Assembly (NCBI GenBank): GCA_002706405.1
Contig: PALN01000084.1
Location: 1 to 64,000 of the forward strand
Reading direction: 5' to 3'
DNA: 64,000 bases
DNA from: Rhodospirillaceae bacterium
GTDB taxonomy: Bacteria; Pseudomonadota; Alphaproteobacteria; Rhodospirillales; Casp-alpha2
Below are positions 17,891 through 25,977 of the stretch, piece after piece. The position numbers and the translations under genes are program-made. The stretch's first letter is position 1. Each line of letters starts with the position of its first letter. The notes under the pieces are model-generated. The model did not search any database and was not told the origin of the DNA. It saw only the letters and a program-made list of their open reading frames with translations.

Positions 17891-17924
17891 AACGTCCGGC
17901 GGATGTCATGTGCTGAGGATCAGC

Positions 17925-19046
17925 CTACTTTTTCTTCTTGCTGTTGGCGTAGGCGTTGCCGAGGTTGGCGTTCGACGTTTGCGCCCCGGCCCAGAACGGC
18001 ACCGCGATGTCGGCGAAGTCCTTCTGGGAATCCCAGACCTTCTTGAAGAACGCGTTTTCGGCGGCGTTCTTTTCCAGGCTCTTGCGGGCCGCTTCCATAT
18101 ACTCGGTGAAATAGTCGGCGGGCGTGTCATGCAGGATGACGCCGTGCTTTTCCGTCAGCTCCTTCAGCGCCTTGCCGTTCTCATAGATGCGCCAGCTCAT
18201 GGCACGCGACAGCGAGGCATCGGCGGCCACTTCCATGGCCTTCTGCTGATGCGGGGTCAGGCTCTTCCAGACATCGCCGTTCAGGTACATGTCGGCGTTG
18301 ACGACCACCTGATGAAGGCCCTGCAGGTAATAATGCTTCAGCACCTTCTGGAAGCCGAACACCATGTCCGGTTTCGGGCAGCACCATTCGGCGGCGTCGA
18401 TCACGCCTTTTTCCAGAGCCGGCAGAATATCGCCGCCGCCCATGGCCACTGACGCGACGCCGATGTCCTTGTAGGTCTGGCCGGGGATGCCCGGAGGCGT
18501 GCGGAAGCGGTACTTGCGGAAGTCGGCCATGGAGTTGATGGGCTCCTTGAACCACCCGAGGGCTTCCGGCCCGACGGGCTGCAGGATGAAGCCCTTGATG
18601 TTCATGCCCATCTCTTTCCAGAGCTGTTCATAAAGCGCGCGGCCGCCGCCGTACTGGTACCAGCTGACCCAGGCGATGTTGTCCATGCCGACACCGCCAC
18701 CCGCGACAGGCGACCCGAACAGCATGGCGGCCGGGTGATAGCCCGACCAGTAATGGGTCCAGGCAAAGCCGCCTTCGATCAGACCCTTGTCGACCGCTTC
18801 CAGGGTTTCCTTGACGCCGACGACCGCACCCGCCGGCAGCACTTCGATTTCGACTTCACCGTTGGTCAGCGCCGCGACGTTGGCGGCGTAATCCTTCAAC
18901 ATGGTGACTTCGTCCGCCTTGGACGGGATCACCGACTGAACGCGGATTTTGACCTTCTTGGCCTCGGCCGTGCCTGGCGCGAAGACCGCGGCCGTCGCGA
19001 ACGCCATCAGGGCGAACACGGCAAATAATGATTTGATTTTATTCAT
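17925..19046 (-). CDS. TRAP transporter substrate-binding protein (DctP, TakP-like group)
   Basis: A 373-residue exported protein: signal peptide MNKIKSLFAVFALMAFATAA with cleavage near GTAEA. The mature part starts KKVKIRVQSVIPSKADEV. The segments WKEMGMNIKGFILQPVGPEA and KYRFRTPPGIPGQTYKDIG are DctP-like, and GVIDAAEWCCPKPDMVFGF matches the binding-site region of the 2-oxo-acid receptor TakP, where EWVGPYDD is more usual; the CC pair is odd. A monocarboxylate or keto-acid ligand is inferred. The ATG at 19046 has an SD (GGGAGTGGAAGC). First gene of the TRAP operon. Confidence 0.93.
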   Translation of the reverse strand: MNKIKSLFAVFALMAFATAAVFAPGTAEAKKVKIRVQSVIPSKADEVTMLKDYAANVAALTNGEVEIEVLPAGAVVGVKETLEAVDKGLIEGGFAWTHYWSGYHPAAMLFGSPVAGGGVGMDNIAWVSWYQYGGGRALYEQLWKEMGMNIKGFILQPVGPEALGWFKEPINSMADFRKYRFRTPPGIPGQTYKDIGVASVAMGGGDILPALEKGVIDAAEWCCPKPDMVFGFQKVLKHYYLQGLHQVVVNADMYLNGDVWKSLTPHQQKAMEVAADASLSRAMSWRIYENGKALKELTEKHGVILHDTPADYFTEYMEAARKSLEKNAAENAFFKKVWDSQKDFADIAVPFWAGAQTSNANLGNAYANSKKKK

Positions 19047-19101
19047 GCTTCCACTCCCAAACATGGGGCCCTGCCGTGCACAATTGCCGCCGGGACCGTC
19101 A

Positions 19102-19150
19102 AGAAGTCGTATTTAATTATCATTATTGAGACTTCTACGTATCATTATTG
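19102..19150. promoter_or_regulatory. Divergent control region with direct and inverted repeats
   Basis: In the 227-base gap between the TRAP operon and the GMC oxidoreductase, TATCATTATTG occurs twice (19118-19128 and 19140-19150), 22 bases or about two helical turns apart. An inverted repeat AGAAGTC/GACTTCT (19102-19108, 19130-19136) interlaces with them. The area is AT-rich against a GC-rich background. It is the likely operator for the IclR-type regulator encoded at the end of the TRAP operon. Confidence 0.6.
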
Positions 19151-19273
19151 CAAACATAAGCATTATCTGCAACGATGATTTCGCGACCTCACCCCACGAG
19201 CACGGCATCGCGGACCTCCCTTTTCGGCAGCCCGCAGCCACAACCAACAGATTCGGACGATGACGAGCCCACG

Positions 19274-20899
19274 ATGGACGTAGCGACTTCTCCCCTCACC
19301 GGTGCGCCGGAATACGACTACATCGTCATCGGTGCCGGCTCGGCCGGCTGCGTACTCGCCAATCGCCTGAGCGCCGATCCGGCCAACCGAGTGCTTCTGC
19401 TGGAAGCCGGCGGACGCGACACCAACCCGTGGATCCACATCCCGGTCGGCTACTTCAAGACCATCAACAACCCGGCGACGGACTGGTGCTTCAAGACCGC
19501 GCCTGATCCGGGCCTGGGCGGGCGCAGCATCAGTTGGCCGCGCGGTAAGGTCCTGGGTGGGTCCAGCTCCATCAACGGCCTGCTGTATGTGCGAGGGCAG
19601 CCGCAGGACTTTGATCACTGGCGCCAGCTCGGCAATGCGGGATGGTCGTTCAATGACGTGCTGCCCTATTTCCGCCGTGCCGAAAATCAGGAACGCGGCG
19701 CCGACGACTTTCACGGCGCGGATGGTCCCTTGGCCGTATCGGACATGCGGGTGCGCCGGGAAATCTGCGACGCGGTCATCAAGGCCGCGGGTGAGCTCGG
19801 CATCCCCGAACGGGACGATTTCAACCGCGACGACCAGGAAGGGGCCGGCTATTTCCAATTGACGACCCGCAACGGGTTGCGCTGCTCGACCGCCGTCGGC
19901 TACCTGAAGCCGGCGAAGAACCGCCCCAACCTGGACATCCGCACCCATGCGCAGGTCCGCAATCTGGTTCTGGAAGATGGGCGCTGCACCGGCGTCGCCT
20001 TCGACGTAAAGGGCACGCCCCAGGCCGCCGCCTGCCGGGGTGAGGTGATCCTGTCGGCCGGCGCCATCGGATCGCCGCAGATTCTCATGCTGTCCGGCAT
20101 TGGCCCGGCGCCGCATCTTACGGACATGGGCCTGCCCGTGGCGCTGGATATGCCCGGCGTCGGCGGCAATCTGCAGGATCACCTGCAGCTGCGCACCATC
20201 TACCGCACGCATCGGCCCATCACCTTGAACGATCAGGCCCGCAATCCGATCCAAAAGGTCCTGATGGGCCTGGAATTCCTGCTTCGCCGCTCCGGCCCCC
20301 TGACCATGGGGGCGAGCCAGGTCGCGATCTTCGCCAAGACCCGGCCGGAACTGGAAACGCCGGACATCCAGTACCATGTGCAGCCGTGGAGCGCAGACAG
20401 CCCCGGTGAAGGCACGCACCGGTTCTCCGCCTTCACCCTGTCGGTCTGCCAGCTGCGCCCGGAAAGCCGGGGGGACATCCACCTGGCCTCCCCCGATCCT
20501 TTCGCTCATCCGGTGATCCGGCCCAATTACCTGTCGACGGACCTGGACCGGCGAACGGCCATCGATTCCCTGAAGCTGACGCGCCGTCTGGTCGAAACCA
20601 AGACCCTCGCCCCCTATGTCGCTGAGGAAATGCGCCCCGGCAGCGACGCCCAAACCGACGATGAATTGCTGGAAGGGGCGCGGCGCATCGCACAGACCAT
20701 TTATCATCCCGTCGGGACATGTAAGATGGGCCGCGATCCGAACGCGGTCGTCGACGACCGGCTGCGGGTCCGGGGCATCCGGGGCTTAAGGGTCGCCGAT
20801 GCCTCGATCATGCCGACCATCACGTCGGGGAACACCAATGCGCCGGCCATCATGATCGGCGAAAAGGCGTCCGACATGATTATCGAAGACAACCGCTAG
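19274..20899 (+). CDS. GMC-family FAD-dependent oxidoreductase (choline dehydrogenase-like)
   Basis: About 541 residues. The FAD motif is YDYIVIGAGSAGCVLANRL, followed by LLLEAGG and the GMC signature PRGKVLGGSSSINGLLYVRG. The C-terminal active-site histidine lies in YHPVGTCKMG and the second catalytic residue in TSGNTNAPAIMIGEKASDMI. Such enzymes oxidise primary alcohols to aldehydes or acids. The ATG at 19274 gives a normal N-terminus; one at 19175 would add 33 poorly structured residues. It is divergent from a carboxylate-type TRAP importer, so the imported compound or a related alcohol may be its substrate. Confidence 0.93.
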   Translation: MDVATSPLTGAPEYDYIVIGAGSAGCVLANRLSADPANRVLLLEAGGRDTNPWIHIPVGYFKTINNPATDWCFKTAPDPGLGGRSISWPRGKVLGGSSSINGLLYVRGQPQDFDHWRQLGNAGWSFNDVLPYFRRAENQERGADDFHGADGPLAVSDMRVRREICDAVIKAAGELGIPERDDFNRDDQEGAGYFQLTTRNGLRCSTAVGYLKPAKNRPNLDIRTHAQVRNLVLEDGRCTGVAFDVKGTPQAAACRGEVILSAGAIGSPQILMLSGIGPAPHLTDMGLPVALDMPGVGGNLQDHLQLRTIYRTHRPITLNDQARNPIQKVLMGLEFLLRRSGPLTMGASQVAIFAKTRPELETPDIQYHVQPWSADSPGEGTHRFSAFTLSVCQLRPESRGDIHLASPDPFAHPVIRPNYLSTDLDRRTAIDSLKLTRRLVETKTLAPYVAEEMRPGSDAQTDDELLEGARRIAQTIYHPVGTCKMGRDPNAVVDDRLRVRGIRGLRVADASIMPTITSGNTNAPAIMIGEKASDMIIEDNR

Positions 20900-20965
20900 G
20901 GCGCCCGCGCCCGACACGCCCATCCCGCCCCCGCGGCGGGCACGAACGCACGAAAGAGCCCGCCC

Positions 20966-21592
20966 GTGGAATTTCTCGAGCCTCTGCTTCACTTCAATTT
21001 CAAGGCCTTCACCTCAATCGTCTTCATCGACCTGGTGATGTCCGGCGACAACGCCATTATCATCGGCATGGCGGCGGCGGGCCTACCGGTCGCCCTCCGG
21101 CGCAAGGCCATCGCCATCGGCATCATCGTCGCCACGGTGCTGCGCATCGCCTTCGCCTCCGTGACCTATCAGTTGTTGTCGATCATCGGATTGACCCTGG
21201 CCGGCGGACTGCTACTGCTCTGGGTCGCCTTCAAGATGTGGCAGGAAATCCGCTCGGGCAGCCTGGAAATGCCCGACCCGGAAGCCGAAGGCGGCGTCGA
21301 GGGCAAGACCCTGCGCAGCGCCGTGACCTCGATCATCATCGCCGACGTCACCATGTCGCTGGACAACGTGCTGGCCGTGGCCGGCGCCGCCCACGACGCG
21401 CCGGGCATGCTGGTATTCGGACTGGTGCTGTCGATCCTGCTGATGGCCTTCGCCGCCAACTGGGTGGCGTCGCTGCTGGAAAAGCACAAGTGGCTGGCCT
21501 ACGCCGGGCTGCTCGTCGTCGCCTATGTGGCCGTGGAAATGATCTGGCGCGGCGGCAACCAGGTTGCGACCGCCGCGGCGGGGATGCTCTAA
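20966..21592 (+). CDS. TerC family integral membrane protein (YjbE-like)
   Basis: A 208-residue membrane protein with about seven hydrophobic segments. Two conserved acidic motifs, FIDLVMSGDNAIIIGMA and IADVTMSLDNVLAVAGAA, are the hallmark of the TerC/Alx group, whose members export Mn(II) or support metal loading at the membrane. A GTG start is used. The 66-base leader is too short for a yybP-ykoY manganese riboswitch. The gene follows the GMC oxidoreductase and converges with the CitE-like gene. Confidence 0.92.
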   Translation: MEFLEPLLHFNFKAFTSIVFIDLVMSGDNAIIIGMAAAGLPVALRRKAIAIGIIVATVLRIAFASVTYQLLSIIGLTLAGGLLLLWVAFKMWQEIRSGSLEMPDPEAEGGVEGKTLRSAVTSIIIADVTMSLDNVLAVAGAAHDAPGMLVFGLVLSILLMAFAANWVASLLEKHKWLAYAGLLVVAYVAVEMIWRGGNQVATAAAGML

Positions 21593-21617
21593 CCGCCTTC
21601 CCCGCCCTGGCCGTTCC

Positions 21618-22529
21618 TCAGTTTCCGGCGCGGGCCCGGATTGCTTCGTAGCGCGCCACCAATCGTTCCGCACGGATCACGACCGGCACGTCGATCATCT
21701 TTCCGTCCACCGTGATCGCCCCCTTGCCCGCCTTTTGCGCCTCTGCATAGGCGTCGATCACGCGCCGCGCATGGTCGACCGCTTCCGCCGAGGGGGTGAA
21801 TTCCTCGTTCAGGATCGCCACGCCCGACGGGTGAATGACGCTGGCGCAGTCGAAACCGAACTTGACCGATTTGCGCACGGCGGCGCGGAAGCCTTCGGTG
21901 TCGTTGTAATCGGCGACCGTGCCAATGAAGCCCATGGCCATCAGGCCCGCCGCCTTGGCGGCGATCATCACGGTCTGCTTGGGCACCAGCAGGGTGTCCG
22001 TATCCGGCACCATGCCCATTTCCATGGCGAAATCCTCGCCGCCCAGGTTCATGCCGATCAGACGCGACGACGCCCGGGCGATGGCATGAGCGCGGAAATA
22101 GGCGTCCGCCGTCTCGACCATGGCGGCCAGCTTGACCGAGCCCTGCGGACGGCCCGCCTCGCGCTCGACCTCCCCGACAAGTTCGGCCACCAGCTTCAAA
22201 TGCCCGGCCCCGTCGACCTTGGTCACGAACAGGGCGCGCGCACCGGCCTTCACCGCCGCTTCCACGTCCTTGACCATGTGGCGCAAGGGGCGGTTGATGC
22301 GCACGATGGGGTCGGCGCCCGATTGCGTCACCGACTTGACCGCGTCGGGCAGCATGTCGCGCGCGCGCTGGCGTTCCTGTTCGGGGATGCTGTCTTCCAG
22401 ATCCAGGATGATGCCGTCGGCGCCCCGGGTGTGGGCCTTGGCGACGAACTTTTCGTTGTTGGTGGGAACGTAAAGCAGCGACCGCCAGACAATGGGCCGC
22501 TCCGCACCGGTGATGTTTTTATCGGTCAT
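21618..22529 (-). CDS. HpcH/HpaI (CitE-like) acyl-CoA lyase
   Basis: A 303-residue TIM-barrel protein of the CitE/malyl-CoA lyase group. Motifs: RSLLYVPTNNEKFVAKA, the Mg-site stretch DGIILDLEDSIPEQER, VRINRP, and GEDFAMEMG near the centre, then SVKFGFDCASVIHPSG. Related enzymes split malyl-CoA, citramalyl-CoA or citryl-ACP. Its ATG overlaps the stop of a CaiB-type CoA-transferase (ATGA), so the pair likely activates a dicarboxylate or hydroxy acid and then cleaves it. The exact substrate is not shown. Confidence 0.9.
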   Translation of the reverse strand: MTDKNITGAERPIVWRSLLYVPTNNEKFVAKAHTRGADGIILDLEDSIPEQERQRARDMLPDAVKSVTQSGADPIVRINRPLRHMVKDVEAAVKAGARALFVTKVDGAGHLKLVAELVGEVEREAGRPQGSVKLAAMVETADAYFRAHAIARASSRLIGMNLGGEDFAMEMGMVPDTDTLLVPKQTVMIAAKAAGLMAMGFIGTVADYNDTEGFRAAVRKSVKFGFDCASVIHPSGVAILNEEFTPSAEAVDHARRVIDAYAEAQKAGKGAITVDGKMIDVPVVIRAERLVARYEAIRARAGN

Positions 22530-23815
22530 CCTTCGACCACTCCCTTTTCTTTCAGATTTTCAATCTCGGCCGCGCCGTACCCCAGGTCCTCGAGCAGCGC
22601 CACGGAATGCTGGCCCCGCTCGGGGGCGGGCGTGCGGATCACGCCCGGCGTTTCCGACAGGCGCGGGCTGACGTTCTGCATGGGCACGGTGCCCAATTGG
22701 TCGTCGGGCAATTCGATGATGACCTCGCGTTCGCGGAAATGTTCGTCACGCAGAATGTCGTCCTGCTCGTAAATCGGCGAGGCGGTGATGCTTTGTTCCT
22801 CGAACGTCTTGGCGACCTCGGCCAAGGTCTTGGTCTTGATCCAACCGCCGACGATGCGGTCCACTTCCTCACGGTTCTTCACCCGCTCCATGTTGGTGCG
22901 GAAGCCTTCCGTGGTGATCAGGTCTTCCCGACCGATCATGCGGAACACCCGCTCGGCCATGGTTTGGATCGATGCCGACATGCCGATGAACTTGCCGTCG
23001 GAAGTTTCGTACACGTTGCGCGGCGACGCCGTGGTCGACGACGAGCCCGTACGCGGGCGGCTTTTGCCCGTTAATTGATAGACCAGGGCTTCCGGCCCCA
23101 TGATCGCGTACATCGGCTCCAGCAGCGCCAGGTCGACGACCTGCCCCTTGCCGCCCTCCTGTTCGGCGGCGCGGAGTGCCACCACCGTTGCAAAGGCCCC
23201 CTGCAGCCCGGCCACGGAGTCGGCCAAGGCGAAAGGCGGCAGGACCGGCTCCCGGTCGGCGAAGCCGTTGCGGGACGCGAAGCCGGACATGCTTTCGACG
23301 ACGGAACCGAAACCGGGACGCTCCTTATACGGCCCCGACTGGCCGTAGCCCGAGATGCGCACGATCACCAGCTTGGGATTGATCGCCCAGAGCGTTTCGG
23401 GGGCGAGGTCCATTTCCTCCAACCGGCCGGGGCGGAAGCCCTCCACGAGGATCTGCGCCCCCTCGACCAGCTTCTTGACGATGCCGATCGCCTGGGGGTC
23501 GCGCAGATTAAGCGCCATGCTTTTCTTGTTGCGGGCGTAGACCTTCCATTGCGCCTCGATCCCGCCATCGCCCCAGGCGCGGAGCGGATCGCCCTTGCCC
23601 GCCGCTTCGATCTTGATGACCTCGGCCCCCATGTCGCCCAGGTTGAAGGTCAGCAGGTTGCCGCAGACGAGGCGCGACATGTCGACCACGCGCACGCCGT
23701 CCAGCGGCCCCTTGGCCTCGGGCTGATAGTCCTTCCGGTGCAGGCCGAACTGCGACATATCGACCTTGTTGGCGTCCAGCCGCGTCGGGCCGGTTTTGGG
23801 GGTATTCTCGGCCAT
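22526..23815 (-). CDS. CaiB/BaiF family (family III) CoA-transferase
   Basis: A 429-residue protein with the family III pattern: GPLDGVRVVDMSRLVCGNLLT at the start (split), DMGAEVIKIEAAGKGDPLRAWG, NKKSMALNLRDPQ, and the region PGFGSVVESMSGFASRNG around the active site. These enzymes move CoA between carboxylic acids. It sits between a cyclase-family hydrolase (13-base gap) and a CitE-like lyase (4-base overlap) in a three-gene operon, suggesting a CoA-dependent route for a carboxylic acid. Confidence 0.93.
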   Translation of the reverse strand: MAENTPKTGPTRLDANKVDMSQFGLHRKDYQPEAKGPLDGVRVVDMSRLVCGNLLTFNLGDMGAEVIKIEAAGKGDPLRAWGDGGIEAQWKVYARNKKSMALNLRDPQAIGIVKKLVEGAQILVEGFRPGRLEEMDLAPETLWAINPKLVIVRISGYGQSGPYKERPGFGSVVESMSGFASRNGFADREPVLPPFALADSVAGLQGAFATVVALRAAEQEGGKGQVVDLALLEPMYAIMGPEALVYQLTGKSRPRTGSSSTTASPRNVYETSDGKFIGMSASIQTMAERVFRMIGREDLITTEGFRTNMERVKNREEVDRIVGGWIKTKTLAEVAKTFEEQSITASPIYEQDDILRDEHFREREVIIELPDDQLGTVPMQNVSPRLSETPGVIRTPAPERGQHSVALLEDLGYGAAEIENLKEKGVVEG

Positions 23816-23828
23816 CGGGACCTGCCCG

Positions 23829-24851
23829 TCAGATGGTCGCGACGGGCGTCGCCGGAGAGCCCACGCTGCCCGGCAGGCGCAAGGGCGGCGCCGTCAGCAG
23901 AAAGCGCGACCGGCCGCGTTCCTTCAGCGCCTTCTTCAATTCGGCCAGATACCAGATTTCGCCCAGATGAACGCCGATCTTGAACAGGCAATGACGATGG
24001 ATCGGCAGGCGGCAGTTATCGTCCTCGGGAGCGTTGTCGTAATTGGTGTTTTCCACCGCCATGTTGTCGGACACCAGAACGGTGATGCCGCTGTCGGTGA
24101 TCCATTGCAGCAGGTTTTCGTCCCAGCCGTCGAGCACGGCGCAGCTGGAATGCAGCTTCTTGGCGTCGGGGTCGCCGGCCATCGACATGATCATCTCGTC
24201 CCAGCCGGTGTGGAGCAGCAGCATGTCGCCCTCTTCCACCGTCACGCCGTCCTTTTCCATCACGTCCATCAGCATGGCATGGTTCACGGCGACCCGTTCG
24301 TTGCCGTAATGGCCGTGCAGATCGACCAGCACGCCCCGGCCCTGAACGCAGCTTTCCGCCATGTTCTCAATACCCAGGCGGTCCGTCTTGACGTGGTTGT
24401 GCACGTCCGGGTCGGCGACATCGGTGCCGGCGCGCCAGCCGTTGTAATAGCAAGGCTCGGCCACGCCATCGCCGTCGGCATCGAACAGTTGGCCGAAGTG
24501 GGCGAGCGAATCCCATTGCGTCGAATACTGGGTGTGCAGCACGACGACGTCATCGGCGCTGACATCGGTCGATCCCGGCCGGGAATGCTGATCCCAGATG
24601 AAATTGTAATAGGCTGCACCATCCTGCTTGGTCGGATGCAGCACCGGCGGATGACGCTTCGGATTGACGGAATTGCCGCCCGGCATGTCGAGCGGCATGG
24701 ACAGGCAGAAGGTCAGCCCTTCCTTCACCTCGGCAACACCCTTCTTCACGACCTCGGGCGTCAGCAGGTTCATACGGCCCCTTTCGTCGTCGGGTCCGAA
24801 CTCGCCCCAGTTTGATCCCTCGGGCCGATTGACCCAGCGCGCGTTGCTCAT
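23829..24851 (-). CDS. Cyclase family protein (kynurenine formamidase-like metal hydrolase)
   Basis: A 340-residue member of the cyclase/formamidase group. The metal motif is DSLAHFGQLFDADG, a variant of the usual HxGTHxD; other conserved parts are GRGVLVDLHGHYG, EEGDMLLLHTGW and HRHCLFKIGVHLGEIWYLAEL. Related proteins hydrolyse cyclic amides, lactones or N-formylkynurenine. The ATG at 24851 follows GGAG by 7 bases. It is the first gene of the operon with the CoA-transferase and the CitE-like lyase. The substrate is not known. Confidence 0.88.
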   Translation of the reverse strand: MSNARWVNRPEGSNWGEFGPDDERGRMNLLTPEVVKKGVAEVKEGLTFCLSMPLDMPGGNSVNPKRHPPVLHPTKQDGAAYYNFIWDQHSRPGSTDVSADDVVVLHTQYSTQWDSLAHFGQLFDADGDGVAEPCYYNGWRAGTDVADPDVHNHVKTDRLGIENMAESCVQGRGVLVDLHGHYGNERVAVNHAMLMDVMEKDGVTVEEGDMLLLHTGWDEMIMSMAGDPDAKKLHSSCAVLDGWDENLLQWITDSGITVLVSDNMAVENTNYDNAPEDDNCRLPIHRHCLFKIGVHLGEIWYLAELKKALKERGRSRFLLTAPPLRLPGSVGSPATPVATI

Positions 24852-24919
24852 ATGTATTCTCCGTCAGTCGTTTGTTGTCGTCCCCGCTGCCTTCTGCCGG
24901 CAGACGGAATTCAAGATGG

Positions 24920-25369
24920 TCAGGCTTTTTTCTCCCAGCCGCCTTGGGCTGTTTGCTGCAAATAGGTCAGGTCGTGGCCGGCGGCCTTGTAGGTCTTCCA
25001 GCGCTCGCGGGCGGCCTGAACCGCGTCCGGATCGCGGCCGTCGAACAGCTCGAAACAGCGCTCATAGGCATCGACCCATTCGGACGTCGCGCCGTCGGTC
25101 AGGAACAGGAAGGTCGCGTGATTGGGGGTGTCCGGATCGGTCGACAGCCACACGGGCTGCTCTTCCGGATTGCCGTCCTTCGGCGTGCCGTGAGGCAGCC
25201 ACGACCCGGCATCATAGGTCCAGAGCGTCTGCGCCAGGGCTTCGACCCGTTCCTCGCTGGAGGCCAGCACCAGGGCGCGCTTACCGGCAGCCAACGTCTT
25301 TTCCAACAGCTTGGGCAGCGCCTGTTCAAGCGGCGAGCGTTCCAGGTGATAGAAGGAAATATCGGTCAC
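24920..25369 (-). CDS. holC: DNA polymerase III chi subunit
   Basis: A 149-residue HolC protein, a clamp-loader accessory that binds single-stranded-DNA-binding protein. It begins TDISFYHLERSPLEQALPKL and carries AAGKRALVLASSEERVEAL, DAGSWLPHGT and RCFELFDGRDPDAVQAARERW, all typical. The start is a GTG at 25369 with a weak SD. It lies downstream of pepA, as in many alphaproteobacteria, with a small DUF2059 gene between them. Confidence 0.93.
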   Translation of the reverse strand: MTDISFYHLERSPLEQALPKLLEKTLAAGKRALVLASSEERVEALAQTLWTYDAGSWLPHGTPKDGNPEEQPVWLSTDPDTPNHATFLFLTDGATSEWVDAYERCFELFDGRDPDAVQAARERWKTYKAAGHDLTYLQQTAQGGWEKKA

Positions 25370-25421
25370 GGTGTCGCTATCTGCCTTGATTCTATCCGCC
25401 CCGCCGCACCTGGCGGAACGG

Positions 25422-25946
25422 CTACTTGCTGAGCGTGGGGAATTGCTCTGCCGTGCCCTTGACGACCTCGAACAGGGCTTTTTCCATCAAATCGTTGCTG
25501 GCCGCGCGCATGCGCTTGCCCGCCGTCTCGCGGAAGGCGACCATACGCGCGAAATAGGGCGAGTCCTTGCGCTGGGCCGCCAGAGAATCCAGTTCCGCCG
25601 CCGTGAACTCGGCGCCGTAGATGCGGGCCAGATTGGCCGTCCATTCATCGCCGTACTTGCCGACCGTCTGGTTGACCTGCGTCCGGTAGACTTCGGTCAC
25701 GGCCTCTAGCCCGTGCTCGGCAATGAGGCTTTGCACGGTCCGGGTCATGGCCCCGAACTTAGCCAGCAGCTGCACGAAGTTGTTGTTCAGGCCCGTGCGC
25801 CGGACGAATTCCAGAGCCGCCGCCGAGGGCGTGGCCGCATCGGCAACCGTCGCCGGTTCCGCCGCCGCACTGTTCGGCACTTCGGCCATCAGGAACCCGA
25901 CCGACAGGCCGAAGGCGACAAGCAGGGAGCAGATCAAATGCTTCAT
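25422..25946 (-). CDS. DUF2059-type exported protein
   Basis: A 174-residue protein with a signal peptide (MKHLICSLLVAFGLSVGFLM, cleavage near NSAAA). The mature part, from residue 40, is helical and resembles DUF2059: LEFVRRTGLNNNFVQLLAKF, then YFARMVAFRETAGKRMRAAS. Function unknown in the family. The ATG at 25946 is preceded by GGGGGAGGC; the frame is open further upstream but non-coding there. It is located between pepA and holC on the same strand, 31 bases after pepA. Confidence 0.82.
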   Translation of the reverse strand: MKHLICSLLVAFGLSVGFLMAEVPNSAAAEPATVADAATPSAAALEFVRRTGLNNNFVQLLAKFGAMTRTVQSLIAEHGLEAVTEVYRTQVNQTVGKYGDEWTANLARIYGAEFTAAELDSLAAQRKDSPYFARMVAFRETAGKRMRAASNDLMEKALFEVVKGTAEQFPTLSK

Positions 25947-25977
25947 GCGGCCGCCTCCCCCATGCCCCGGATATCCG

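Noticed and set aside
20900-20965. Possible yybP-ykoY manganese riboswitch before the TerC gene
   Set aside because: The leader between the upstream stop and the GTG is 66 bases, too short for that riboswitch. It only offers a GC-rich CCCGCC/GGCGGG stem (20924-20940).
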